DNA of 64,000 nucleotides. Origin: Planctomycetia bacterium (lineage in GTDB: Bacteria > Planctomycetota > Planctomycetia > Pirellulales > Thermoguttaceae). The DNA lies in the NCBI GenBank assembly GCA_030539295.1, contig JAUNSJ010000014.1, positions 25,984-89,983 on the forward strand, read 5' to 3'. Within the stretch, counting starts at the first letter, position 1. Every line of letters starts with the position of its first letter. The notes below the pieces were generated by a model that saw only the letters and a program-made list of their open reading frames with translations, ran no database searches and was not told where the DNA came from. This document shows positions 17,289 through 25,641 of this stretch, piece after piece. The translations under genes and the position numbers were made by a program.

Positions 17289-18422
17289 ATGAGGAAACAA
17301 ATGCTACAAGTTGGCAGACTAGCGTTAAGTCTGCTTTTTGCCGTTATGGTGTTCGTGGTCGCGGAGCGTTATGCCGCGGCTGTAGAGCCGGTTATTGAAG
17401 GCGATATTGCCTGGTACGACGCGGGTCAGTGGCCGACAGAAGGGCAAGGCTACGACGGTTTGGCACGCCGCTATGCCCGATTTCCCTCGCGAGCCCAAGG
17501 CGTTATTCCCGACGGCGTCTGGAATCTTTCGCAACACAGTGCCGGGTTGGCCACACGATTTAAAACCAATGCAAACGCCATTCAGGTACGTTGGACTCTG
17601 CTTAATGCTAACTTGGCCATGCCGCATATGCCGGCGACCGGAGTAAGCGGCTTTGACCTCTATGCCCAGCGTGACTCCGATGGCAAGTGGTATTGGGCAG
17701 GAGTCACTCATCCAGCAGCACAGACGGCGACCGGGACGCTTATCAGTGGTATGGAGCGGATTTCACGCCATTATGTCATGTTCTTCCCTATGTATAATGG
17801 GGTGGAGAAGGTCGAAATTGGTGTGCCGAAAGACGCGGAATTTGAACCGGAACAGCCGCTGGCCGGTAAGCCGATTGTCTATTACGGGACCTCCATTGCC
17901 CACGGCGGATGCACCTCTCGCCCCGGAAATGCCTATACGGCCATGCTGACGCGCCGCCTGGGCGTGCCGGTGATAAACCTGGGCTTTTCCGGGTCCGGAC
18001 GCATGGAGCCGGCCATGGGCGACCTGATTGCCGAGCTTGACCCGGCCGTCTTTGTCCTCGACTGCATGCCGAATATGAGCGCCGCTGAAATTAAGGAACG
18101 TGCCATTCCGTTCATCGAAAAACTTCGCGCCGCGCACCCCGAAACCCCGATCCTCATGGTCGAAGGCCGCGAATTCTCCAATACATGGCTTAAACCGGGC
18201 AATGTCGCCTTCTATAAGGAGTGCAATCAGTACTATAAAGAGGCTTTTGACCATTTCGTAAATGCAGGCGATAAAAATATTTACTTCCTGTCACGCGAAA
18301 ATCTGCTCGGGGAAGACGAAGACCTCGACGGTACGGTCGACAGCTCGCACCCGAACGATCTGGGTATGTTCCGTCAGGCAAATAAGCTCGAAAGTGCCCT
18401 GCGACCCATTCTTGGCCTCTAA
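17289..18422 (+). CDS. Secreted SGNH/GDSL-type hydrolase (probable carbohydrate esterase)
   Basis: 377 residues from ATG 17289, chosen for CAGGAG 8 bases upstream and the following signal peptide (LALSLLFAVMVFVVAERYAAA). The N-terminal about 170 residues form a beta-sandwich module (TRFKTNANAIQVRWTLLNANL, SGFDLYAQRDSDGKWYWAGV). The SGNH domain begins with VYYGTSIAHGGCTSRPGNAY, nucleophile S202; the block GFSGSGRMEP supplies the oxyanion glycine; the catalytic pair is D351-x2-H354 in DSSHPNDLG. This architecture is common for secreted acetyl-esterases acting on decorated glycans. It follows the sialidase-like gene but has its own strong promoter. Confidence 0.9.
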   Translation: MRKQMLQVGRLALSLLFAVMVFVVAERYAAAVEPVIEGDIAWYDAGQWPTEGQGYDGLARRYARFPSRAQGVIPDGVWNLSQHSAGLATRFKTNANAIQVRWTLLNANLAMPHMPATGVSGFDLYAQRDSDGKWYWAGVTHPAAQTATGTLISGMERISRHYVMFFPMYNGVEKVEIGVPKDAEFEPEQPLAGKPIVYYGTSIAHGGCTSRPGNAYTAMLTRRLGVPVINLGFSGSGRMEPAMGDLIAELDPAVFVLDCMPNMSAAEIKERAIPFIEKLRAAHPETPILMVEGREFSNTWLKPGNVAFYKECNQYYKEAFDHFVNAGDKNIYFLSRENLLGEDEDLDGTVDSSHPNDLGMFRQANKLESALRPILGL

Positions 18423-18734
18423 AACGAACTTTCCGCGCGAAAAAAAGGAGTTGTGGCCGTGTTTTGTAAAACTGTCACAACTACCTATTTTTTCTATTTT
18501 TACACCACTGCAAGAAAAAATAACAGGGAAATTGAAAAATCTTAACGAAATGGCGGGTATTCCCTGTTTTTTTCTCATTTATCCGCTACAATAAGGTATG
18601 TATAGATAAGAAGCGCCGCAGTCTCAGATGGGAGACGGTGAGAGGCCCCAGGACCTCGGCCGAAACGGGAAGCTCCCGAACCGGTCCAATAGGCGTGAGT
18701 ATCAGAAAGACCCAAAAACTTAAAGGAAAACAGT
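18423..18734 (+). other. Intergenic region with structured leader upstream of the helical-repeat protein
   Basis: No gene seen. The left half is AT-rich. A -10-like TACAAT lies at 18587-18592 without a good -35. After it come three adjacent small hairpins: GTCTC/GAGAC (18621-18636), GAGG/CCTC (18642-18657) and CGGGA/TCCCG (18666-18678). Together they suggest a folded 5' leader of about 140 bases. It does not match a riboswitch class that I recognise. Confidence 0.4.
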
Positions 18735-20966
18735 ATGTTTCGAACAAATTCGTTTTGGACGTTGACTCTGGCAGTTGCCATGACTGCCGGCAGCACGACG
18801 CTTGTTGCCCAAGATGCGACGAATGCCCCTGCCGCTGCCCCTGCCGCCGAAGCTCGGCCCGATGACCTCTCGATCGATAGTTTGGCACCCGTTGCGGAGC
18901 CTTTGGATATGTCCCTGTTCGCTATTCCGGAAAATGCCTCGGCGGAAGAATTGCTCAAGTTCATCGAAGAACTTCAGGGCAAACTGCCGGAACCGAAGAG
19001 CCAGATGGAAATGCTCCAACTCATGGAAGCTCTGACCAAGACTTTCTCCGACGTTGCCGATCGCATCCTGGCCATGGAAAATGTTGCCCCGGAAGTTCGG
19101 GAACAGGCAACACAACTGAAAGTCGTCGCTCTGACCGCGAAGAGCCGTATCGAACCGAAAGCCGTTGAGGAGCTGTCGGCGTTCGTCGACTCTCTCCTCG
19201 CCGAGGCCAAAGATACCGAAGCGAAAATCAAAGCCTATCAGCTTAAACTTCAGGTCCTCGTCTCCGGGGCGCAAGGCGACCCCACCGTCTTGGACAAGGT
19301 CGACGCTCTGGCCGCGGAAATACTCAAAAATGAGGACGAAGAACTGCAGATTCTCGGTATGGAAGTCAAGGCCCAAACCCTCCTCTCTAAAGGGCAGTCC
19401 GACCCCGCTGCTTACGATGCACTTCAGAAATTCGCCGAAGAGACCATTGCCGCTAATAAATCGGCTAAATTAGTGGAAAAGGCGCAGGAAGTCAAGCTCC
19501 TTGCCATGCTCGCCGCCGCCGATAAAGACGAAGCGAACGTCGCCGCGCTCGACGCCTATTTTGAGGAACTCTTTGCAAAAGAACTCTCCGCAGAATCCAA
19601 GTCGAATATCTATCGACTGCGTCTACAAACACTTATGCAAGGCGAAAATCCCGACGTTGCCAAGACGATGGCTGTTGCCGAACGCATGATTCAGGAAGAC
19701 GACGCCGAACTCAAGAACCTCGGACAGGCCGTTAAGGGTCAGATGCTCATTAAAGAAGCCCAGGCCGACGCGAGCAAGTTGGACGCCGTTTTTGCCTTTG
19801 CCGACGAACTCCTTGCCCAAGCGGACCTTTCCGCGGAAGCCAAGGAACAGGCTGTTGGTTCGAAAATTCAGGCTTACCTCTTAAAGTCCCAGGCGGAACC
19901 GGCCGCTCGCGAGGAGCTGCTCGCTTTTCTCGATGAACAGCTCGCCGCGGAGCAGACGGAAGAATTCCTCGGGCGTTTGGCCGAAATGAAGGTGCAACTC
20001 CTCCTTAACGCCGCTGCCGAAAACGCGGAAAAAATCCCCGACGTCGAAAAAGCTCTTGAGCAGCTCAGCGAAATTGCCACCGTTAAGGAAAATCTCGATT
20101 CGACCAAGGCCTTGCTCGCCATGCTCAAAATCGAAAATCTCGCCAAGACCAACGGAACCGTCGAAGAGCTGAATGCCGTTCTCGACTCCTTAAAACAGGC
20201 CGCAAGCGCCAGTCCGGTCGTCTTGAATATTGTCCTCCAACTTCAGGACGATATTGCAACTATAGGCGAAAATGCGGGCACGCCTGACCTCTACTCAAAA
20301 GTGCTCGCCGACTTCATTGCCTTCTGCAACGCCAGTGAAAATGAAGAAATTAAAGCCTTCGCCAGTCAGTTCCAAGGCGTACTCGACCTGGAAAGTCTGC
20401 CCGGTAAAGACCTCGCACTGGCCGGTGTGGTCGCCGGCGAGACCCCGGACCAGAAGTTCGATAACGCTTCTGTGGCCGGTAAGGTCTATCTCGTTGACGT
20501 CTGGTCGACGAACGACCCGTCCTATTTCGAATCCATTGAAGATTTGAAAGACCTCTACAGTCGTTATCAGCCGAAAGGTTTTGAAATTGTCGGTGTCAAT
20601 CTCGACGAGAATACGCAAATGCTCACCCGAGCCGCCGAAGTCTTCGCAACGACCTGGCCCATTATCTCCAAAAAGCTTTCGGACGACGCCGGCGTGGAAC
20701 TTCCGGCTGTCCTGGCGAACGCCAAGCCTGGCACAAAGATTCTCGTGGGCCAGGACGGAAAAGTCATGCTCATCGCCAGCGACCTGACCGCCGTTGAAGA
20801 CGGAATCGCCTCGGTCCTCGGTAAAGTGGAAAAGCAAGCCCCAGCCGAAGAACCCGCCGCCGATAATGCCGCCGCAGAGTCTGCCGAAAGTGCCGCCGCT
20901 GAAGCTGCAGCCGACGAAGCTGCACCCGCCCCGGCCAAAGTTAAAGAACCGGTCCGCAAAAACTAA
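18735..20966 (+). CDS. Exported helical-repeat protein with a cysteine-less thioredoxin-like C-terminal domain
   Basis: 743 residues; signal peptide to about AQDA. Residues about 55-550 are Ala/Glu/Leu-rich helical repeats; several blocks share AKVDALAAEIL/ADELLAQA-type lines with QAVKGQMLI-type turns. From about residue 555 a TlpA/AhpC-like thioredoxin fold appears: LAGVVAGETPDQKFDNASVAGKVYLVDVWSTNDPS, GFEIVGVNLDENTQ, KILVGQDGKVMLIASD. At the position of the redox motif (W-C-x-x-C) it reads W590-S-T-N-D-P-S, so no disulfide chemistry is expected. The tail is an Ala/Glu/Pro low-complexity stretch ending VKEPVRKN. A near-identical copy of the last about 100 codons and terminator occurs at 23670-24083. 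Function unknown; probably a scaffold. Confidence 0.75.
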   Translation: MFRTNSFWTLTLAVAMTAGSTTLVAQDATNAPAAAPAAEARPDDLSIDSLAPVAEPLDMSLFAIPENASAEELLKFIEELQGKLPEPKSQMEMLQLMEALTKTFSDVADRILAMENVAPEVREQATQLKVVALTAKSRIEPKAVEELSAFVDSLLAEAKDTEAKIKAYQLKLQVLVSGAQGDPTVLDKVDALAAEILKNEDEELQILGMEVKAQTLLSKGQSDPAAYDALQKFAEETIAANKSAKLVEKAQEVKLLAMLAAADKDEANVAALDAYFEELFAKELSAESKSNIYRLRLQTLMQGENPDVAKTMAVAERMIQEDDAELKNLGQAVKGQMLIKEAQADASKLDAVFAFADELLAQADLSAEAKEQAVGSKIQAYLLKSQAEPAAREELLAFLDEQLAAEQTEEFLGRLAEMKVQLLLNAAAENAEKIPDVEKALEQLSEIATVKENLDSTKALLAMLKIENLAKTNGTVEELNAVLDSLKQAASASPVVLNIVLQLQDDIATIGENAGTPDLYSKVLADFIAFCNASENEEIKAFASQFQGVLDLESLPGKDLALAGVVAGETPDQKFDNASVAGKVYLVDVWSTNDPSYFESIEDLKDLYSRYQPKGFEIVGVNLDENTQMLTRAAEVFATTWPIISKKLSDDAGVELPAVLANAKPGTKILVGQDGKVMLIASDLTAVEDGIASVLGKVEKQAPAEEPAADNAAAESAESAAAEAAADEAAPAPAKVKEPVRKN

Positions 20967-21070
20967 CGGCCAAACGACGAACGACTCCGGTCACGCCATT
21001 CTGATATCTCCCGCGTGACCGCTAAACCCAAACAGACAGTGCGAACTTTCATCCGCACTGTCTGTTTTTT
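20665..21070 (+). repeat. Long direct repeat, copy 1 (3' end of helical-repeat gene plus terminator)
   Basis: From TCTCCAAAAAGCTTTCGGAC at 20665 through the stop codon and terminator this segment is almost identical to 23670-24083. In the first 160 bases I see a single substitution; differences then concentrate in the Ala/Glu-coding low-complexity part, where indels keep the frame. The two copies flank 2.6 kb of more AT-rich DNA. Confidence 0.92.
21031..21070 (+). terminator. Rho-independent terminator
   Basis: AACAGACAGTGCG (21031-21043) pairs perfectly over 13 bp with CGCACTGTCTGTT (21054-21066), 10-base loop, followed by TTTT. It closes the helical-repeat gene and is copied in the downstream duplication. 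Confidence 0.92.
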
Positions 21071-21360
21071 CTTGCCAACCTCTTTTTGCCAGTAGGCCCC
21101 GACCTTCCGACGGCAGCACGCGTTCCTGACACGCCGGCCCTTTTTGCGAATCAGAGGGAAGTGCGACCCCCGCGGAGGCGAGGGCATGATGCGTACTGGT
21201 GCGTTCGCTCCGCGTTACCCGGTATGCAAACTCGACTCGCTATTACTTCAAGGAGCGTCTGCTGGTCCTGCTCTATCATCCAAGAAAGGTTTTTCAATAG
21301 AACAGAACCCGACCACCAGCATGACAACAAAGGCAAATTAGGTTAAGCTGTGAGTCTTGG

Positions 21361-22404
21361 TTATGCGACTGGCCGGCGTCGTTTATAGTACACAAAAAAG
21401 AACAGACCCAATAACACGACATTGAGAACGAGACTCACCCAAAACCAATTTGAGTTCAGCGTTGCGACGTCATTTCCTTTTTCGTTGACCTGTCTTACTT
21501 TCTCCTCCAATTCCTGCTCAACCTGGTCCTTGACGTTGTAATAATTCATTTTATCTTTGGCGGCCATGTTAAAATCCGTATTGAGAAGCGATTCATATTC
21601 GGCTTTCGCACGTTCATCTTCGTCGAGGTTTTCAAAAATATTGCCTCTTATAAAACGAATCATCTGCTCATGCTTTTCGCAGAAATCGGGTGAGTTTTTC
21701 TTCAGCACGTCCAATTCGACAAGGGCTTTTTGGGGATCAAGTGGCATTAAAGAACTAATCCATTGCAATTTTACCTGCGGATTGTCCGGGAACCGGGCAA
21801 GAAGTTTTTCACACAGCCCTTTAACTTTTTCCCTGTTTTGCGCGTTCGTACTTAAACGCGCTACCAACAGGATCGCGGCACTGATAAGGTCGTCCTCCCT
21901 ATAGGAGGTGTCAAACAAGTGATTCAGTTTGGCCTCCGCTTCCTCTAAATTATTGCTCCGCGTCAAGCTTGTGATTTCTTCGCAGCAGAGTTGGTTTTCC
22001 GAAAGTGTGATTACCTTATGGTCAATTAAGTATGAATAAAATTCGTCAGCTAAATCAGGCGACGCGCCTCGCAATAAATTCACCGTTTGAAAAGCAACTT
22101 CCTTTTGGGTTTCGTCCGGTACACTGCCAATAAAGTCTAAAAAAATACGATAAGCTTCATCCTTCTTTCCGGCATAAGCACATATTGTACCAAGAACGCG
22201 CGGGTCGAGATTTAATTCTCTGGCCTTTTTTTCCGCGCTGGCAAAGTCGTGCGCCTCCATATACGCATCAACTTCCGGATGGGACTCTATCTTGAGAATC
22301 TCGTTGTTCTTCTCTTGCCCAATGCCTGTTCCGGAATCCAGTATAGGCCAAAGTGTAAATAAAATGAAAAGATAAAATAGACGCGGTCTTCGAAAGTCTG
22401 TCAT
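21361..22404 (-). CDS. TPR-like protein anchored by a C-terminal membrane helix
   Basis: 347 residues. An N-terminal hydrophobic segment (LFYLFILFTLWPILDSG) is probably a signal or anchor. Residues about 40-290 are helix-turn-helix pairs of tetratricopeptide type (DFASAEKKARELNLDPRVLGTICAYAGKKDEAYRIFLDFI; NNLEEAEAKLNHLF; AKAEYESLLNT). A charged coiled-coil-like stretch (VKDQVEQELEEKVRQVNEKG) precedes a C-terminal helix WFWVSLVLNVVLLGLFFFVYY and a KRRR stop-transfer. It lies in the AT-rich stretch between the two copies of the 0.4-kb direct repeat. Likely an envelope scaffold; no partner is identified. Confidence 0.7.
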   Translation of the reverse strand: MTDFRRPRLFYLFILFTLWPILDSGTGIGQEKNNEILKIESHPEVDAYMEAHDFASAEKKARELNLDPRVLGTICAYAGKKDEAYRIFLDFIGSVPDETQKEVAFQTVNLLRGASPDLADEFYSYLIDHKVITLSENQLCCEEITSLTRSNNLEEAEAKLNHLFDTSYREDDLISAAILLVARLSTNAQNREKVKGLCEKLLARFPDNPQVKLQWISSLMPLDPQKALVELDVLKKNSPDFCEKHEQMIRFIRGNIFENLDEDERAKAEYESLLNTDFNMAAKDKMNYYNVKDQVEQELEEKVRQVNEKGNDVATLNSNWFWVSLVLNVVLLGLFFFVYYKRRRPVA

Positions 22405-22581
22405 ATAGCTCCTGACTCCTCCTCAAAATTCCATTCTTCGTTTGACTGAATAACATTGCATGGGGTGAAAACGAGTAACAAAATACTTTGTTCGTAAAAA
22501 ACTTCATCCTTGTTACTCATTTAAAACATCTGTTCTTAATCTAAAAGTAAAATCATAAAACAAAACACTTCACTTTAAACC

Positions 22582-23160
22582 TCACCCACCGACTGGACAT
22601 ATGGGATCGCACGGGGGATTTGGCGAGAGACTGTTCGTTGCTTCAGTGTATTCTCCCTCAAATTTTTTTACAGAGCCACCTTGAGTCGCGGTACTACCAC
22701 AAGTACAATCTAAAAGGAATTCGGTCAAAGTGTACCTAAGTCCTGCAACTGCTTGACAGGTTTGGCAGAAACCCGAAATGGTTGTACCGGAATTCGCAGA
22801 ATAATTATAAGTTGTACTTTCACCTGCATTGGCTCCAATTGATATCCCAGCTTCTTCAAGGTCGCCAATACAGCCAGACACTTCCCAATACACAACAGAT
22901 GTTGTGCCAGCACTTGTTTGGCAAGTAGTATTTGGAGAAGTTTCGCCAAGATAATCACAACCCTTATTTGCACCAGTTGACGTTTTCAAAGGAGTCTTTA
23001 TTGTTGCTGGTACAGCAATGAGAACTTTCCATTGACCACCACAAAACCAGCCACACCCAGCATAAACAGTGTTACGGCCTGAAATTATACTTGCCAACAA
23101 GAATCCCACTAAAACGATTAGAATAGATCGCAATACATGATGGGGCCGAGTAATGTACAT
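22582..23160 (-). CDS. Small secreted cysteine-rich protein of unknown function
   Basis: 192 residues. Signal peptide (LRSILIVLVGFLLASIISG, cut near VYA). The mature part has eleven cysteines, several as pairs (CGWFC, CQTC, CTC, CDPIC), and many Gly/Thr/Ser (SANSGTTIS, GSTATQGGS). It looks like a disulfide-stabilised extracellular protein. Codons are AT-rich compared with the housekeeping genes here. ATG 23160 follows a purine-rich AAGGGGGG, and a good promoter lies at 23295-23322. I do not recognise a family. Confidence 0.62.
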   Translation of the reverse strand: MYITRPHHVLRSILIVLVGFLLASIISGRNTVYAGCGWFCGGQWKVLIAVPATIKTPLKTSTGANKGCDYLGETSPNTTCQTSAGTTSVVYWEVSGCIGDLEEAGISIGANAGESTTYNYSANSGTTISGFCQTCQAVAGLRYTLTEFLLDCTCGSTATQGGSVKKFEGEYTEATNSLSPNPPCDPICPVGG

Positions 23161-23294
23161 TTTCCCCCCTTAAGACAACATATTTTGTAAATAGTCAACA
23201 CATCTATAAAAGAAGCGTTTTCTAACTGATTGTTTTGGCACGAAAACCCCACCACCGAAATCGGGACGTCCGTTCCAATCCACTGACATTTCTT

Positions 23295-23322
23295 ATTATA
23301 CATAAAACAAAGTTGTAGTCAA
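23295..23322 (-). promoter_or_regulatory. Candidate sigma-70 promoter for the cysteine-rich protein gene
   Basis: On the minus strand: TTGACT (23322-23317), 16-base spacer, perfect TATAAT (23300-23295). The leader to the ATG at 23160 would be about 130 bases. Confidence 0.6.
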
Positions 23323-23521
23323 TAGCTGCAATTGAAATTGTCTAATTTTTAATTTTGTGATGTGATAAAATTTTGTATGAAGCTGCCATTAGAATAGGAG
23401 CTACAACATATAGATATGACCCCTGTATTTATACCAAAGTTCTGAACAACGCATTTCACGCAAGATGAAGTTCAAAAAATCACCAAAATAGCAAATTTAT
23501 AAAATAATATACGTATTTATG

Positions 23522-23549
23522 TTGATTTATTGCATTTTTATTGTATAAT
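23522..23549 (+). promoter_or_regulatory. Candidate sigma-70 promoter for the chimeric small gene
   Basis: TTGATT (23522-23527), 16-base spacer, perfect TATAAT (23544-23549), followed 51 bases later by ATG 23600 with its own ribosome binding site. Confidence 0.55.
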
Positions 23550-23599
23550 AGTAAGAAATAAAGGGCCTTATGGCCTGGTTTTTTACAAGGAGATTGAAT

Positions 23600-23983
23600 A
23601 TGGAATGGTTGTTTAACGCCGACATTCGGATGGATCGTTTGAACAAGATTGGGAATCGCATGGAATGTTTCTCCAAAAAGCTTTCGGACGATGCCGGCGT
23701 GGAACTTCCGGCTGTCCTGGCGAACGCCAAGCCTGGCACAAAGATTCTCGTGGGCCAGGACGGAAAAGTCATGCTCATCGCCAGCGACCTGACCGCCGTT
23801 GAAGACGGAATCGCCTCGGTCCTCGGTAAAGTGGAAAAACAAGCCCCTGCCGAAGAATCTGCCGCCGATAATGCCGCCGAAGAATCTGCCGATACCGCCG
23901 CCGAAGCTACTTCCGAAAGTGCCCCAGCCGACGAAGCGGAAGCCGCCCCGGCCAAAGTCAAAGAACCGGTCCGCAAAAACTAA
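23600..23983 (+). CDS. Chimeric small gene: new N-terminus joined to duplicated thioredoxin-like tail
   Basis: 127 residues from ATG 23600, which follows CAAGGAGATTGAAT at good spacing. The first 23 residues (MEWLFNADIRMDRLNKIGNR...) have no counterpart in the parent protein. From SKKLSDDAGVELPAVLANA onward the protein is nearly identical to the last about 100 residues of the 743-aa protein at 18735, including the final KVKEPVRKN, with in-frame changes in the Ala/Glu region. The parental thioredoxin fold is incomplete here (first strands absent) and there is no signal peptide, so it may be a pseudogene. Against that, promoter, ribosome binding site, open frame and terminator are all intact. 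Confidence 0.6.
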   Translation: MEWLFNADIRMDRLNKIGNRMECFSKKLSDDAGVELPAVLANAKPGTKILVGQDGKVMLIASDLTAVEDGIASVLGKVEKQAPAEESAADNAAEESADTAAEATSESAPADEAEAAPAKVKEPVRKN

Positions 23984-24083
23984 CGGCAAAACGAACGACT
24001 CCGGTCACGCAATTCTGATATTTTCCGCGTGACCGCAAAATCCAAACAGACAGTGCGAACTTTCATCCGCTCTGTCTGTTTTT
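23670..24083 (+). repeat. Long direct repeat, copy 2
   Basis: Second copy of 20665-21070, including the stop codon, the 3' untranslated bases and the terminator. It begins abruptly inside the chimeric gene at TCTCCAAAAAGC. Confidence 0.92.
24045..24083 (+). terminator. Rho-independent terminator (duplicated copy)
   Basis: AACAGACAGTGCG (24045-24057) with CGCTCTGTCTGTT (24068-24080) and a T run; one mismatch compared with the parental stem at 21031. Confidence 0.88.
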
Positions 24084-24102
24084 ATGGGCGATCTCTTTGA
24101 CC

Positions 24103-24167
24103 ACCCGCAGGGTGCATGCCAGATTTCTTGCGAAGATAGAGAGGGCCAGCTCGCCAGGGCCCGACCC
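24103..24167. repeat. Palindromic intergenic repeat, family 2
   Basis: Contains CTTGCGAAGATAGAGAGGGC then CAGCTCGCCAGGGCCCGACC. The same order (CCCGCAG, GGTGC, then CTTGCGAAGATAG and GAGGGCC-GCTCGCCAGGGCCC) occurs at 63937-64000, and the last part in reverse at 34781-34807. Confidence 0.7.
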
Positions 24168-24197
24168 AGACAATAACAAGAATAATTAATTAAACAG

Positions 24198-24230
24198 TAT
24201 TGTCTTGTTCCCGACCTGCGAGCAGTCGGG
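24198..24230. repeat. 33-base direct repeat with hairpin, copy 1
   Basis: TATTGTCTTGTTCCCGACCT followed by GCGAGCAGTCGGG, identical to 24398-24430. It holds the stem CCCGAC/GTCGGG around CTGCGAGCA. Confidence 0.8.
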
Positions 24231-24397
24231 TGCGTTACCTGTAACATGTTATGCTTTAATGAGTTATATATCACGCAGAGCACGCAGGGGAACGCGGGGG
24301 TCTGCTTCGAAATCGGTCGCTGACGCGGGGGCCACATGTGGTGGTTTAGGCTTGGCAGGAAGAGCGTGAGGAGGCCGTTTGGCAGTTTCCCGAATGT

Positions 24398-24454
24398 TAT
24401 TGTCTTGTTCCCGACCTGCGAGCAGTCGGGAACGGTAAGCAGTCGGGAACGGTA
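24398..24454. repeat. 33-base direct repeat, copy 2, extended by a 17-base tandem repeat
   Basis: Bases 24398-24430 repeat 24198-24230 exactly. AGCAGTCGGGAACGGTA then occurs twice in tandem (24421-24437 and 24438-24454). The 24084-24479 stretch has no credible gene and appears to be a nest of small repeats. Confidence 0.78.
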
Positions 24455-24479
24455 AGTGTGGTCAGAGTGGAACGTGTTG

Positions 24480-25364
24480 TCAGGAGCGGGGCGTCTGGGC
24501 GGCCAGTTCGAGCTCCAGGGCCAGGCGGTCAGCCAGGATTTCCAGGATGGCGAGGTCGTGGTCCGTAAACTTTGTCTTTTCGTCGCTGTACAGCCAGAGG
24601 GTACCCAGTACGGACGTGGATGCGGTAAGCGGGAGACAGAGCGCCGCATTAAACGTTTCCGGTGCCTTCCATAAGTCGGTCAGGTAGTTTTCGTTGAGAA
24701 TAACGGCGTTTCCGAGCATGGCTTCCAGGTCGGCCAAGGCACCTTTAAGGGGCCGGGGGGCGTCGGCCAGCCGCTCTTCCGGGAGTCCCCAGACGCAACG
24801 TACCTTAAGACAGGAAGTCGCTTCGTCCAGCAGATAGATCGCCGCCGCCTGACATCCGACGACCTGCGCCCCTTGCTTCAGGGCACTGTAAATTCGGTCA
24901 GCCAGAGTGCGGTCAACCGAGTACGGGGCACCGTTTCGCACGGAGCAGACGGCTAATTCCGTCTCTCGCTGACGCGCAATTCCCGACCATAAATAGAGTT
25001 CCGACAGAACCGTTGCCAGCGACTTCGCCAGCGCGGCAACGACTTCCGCCTCCTGGTGCGCCGTTGCCTCTTGATCCTTCCAGACTAAAATATTACCAAG
25101 GGTACGGCGCGTAGGTCCTTCCACCGGCAGGGAAAGCAGCCCCCCTTGGGCGAGCGGATTACCGTCTTTCCCTTGCTCCCCGTTCAGAGTACGGGGCAGG
25201 GACCCGCCTGTGCGAACGAACTGGAGATGGTAGCCGGTCGTTTGCCGAAAGGCACGGAACAGGTCCGGAAACGAACCGAAAAAGGGTACGTCTTCGCGGT
25301 CTGGCGTGGAGTCCAGGGCAGGAAAGGTCTTTAATTGCTTGTCGTAAAAATCGGAGTCAAGCAT
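24480..25364 (-). CDS. GAF-domain protein
   Basis: 294 residues, cytosolic. The last about 150 residues form a GAF domain: DRIYSALKQGAQVVGCQAAAIYLLDEATSCLKVRCVWGLP, then AVILNENYLTD, NAALCLPLTASTSVLGTLWLYSDEKTKFTDHDLAILEILADRLALELE. The N-terminal half resembles a second, weaker sensor domain (LHFVRTGG-like, LLSLPVEGPTRRTLGNILVW). No kinase, phosphatase or cyclase output domain follows, so it is probably a stand-alone ligand sensor or the remnant of a longer signalling protein. It stops just before the repeat nest at 24.1-24.5 kb, which may have removed an output domain. Confidence 0.8.
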   Translation of the reverse strand: MLDSDFYDKQLKTFPALDSTPDREDVPFFGSFPDLFRAFRQTTGYHLQFVRTGGSLPRTLNGEQGKDGNPLAQGGLLSLPVEGPTRRTLGNILVWKDQEATAHQEAEVVAALAKSLATVLSELYLWSGIARQRETELAVCSVRNGAPYSVDRTLADRIYSALKQGAQVVGCQAAAIYLLDEATSCLKVRCVWGLPEERLADAPRPLKGALADLEAMLGNAVILNENYLTDLWKAPETFNAALCLPLTASTSVLGTLWLYSDEKTKFTDHDLAILEILADRLALELELAAQTPRS

Positions 25365-25641
25365 GGAAAAATCTCTATCTCTTGTGAAAACAGGGCCGGA
25401 ATCGTTCTTTCAGGACCAGCGGCCGGGGCCTGACAGCCTGGTAAACGGATTCGAACAACGACAGTGCAGGCACGTGCCCGTCGCACCGCCTATGCGAGAG
25501 TCTACTTCAGACTTTCGCCTCAGTAAGAGAATCGGGAAAAAAAGGTGCCAAGACGAACGAAAATAATAATCGGGAGGTTATTTGGAAAGCTACGAATTTA
25601 CCGCTTGTAACGGTTTGACCTGTTGCATGGATAAAGCGTGG

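Noticed and set aside
24005..24649. 214-codon open frame on the minus strand across the repeat nest
   Set aside because: It crosses non-coding repeats and overlaps the GAF gene in another frame; no ribosome binding site or domain.
25363..25566. 67-codon plus-strand open frame between the GAF and ketosynthase genes
   Set aside because: Starts on the reverse of the GAF start codon and has no domain, no ribosome binding site and no conserved pattern.
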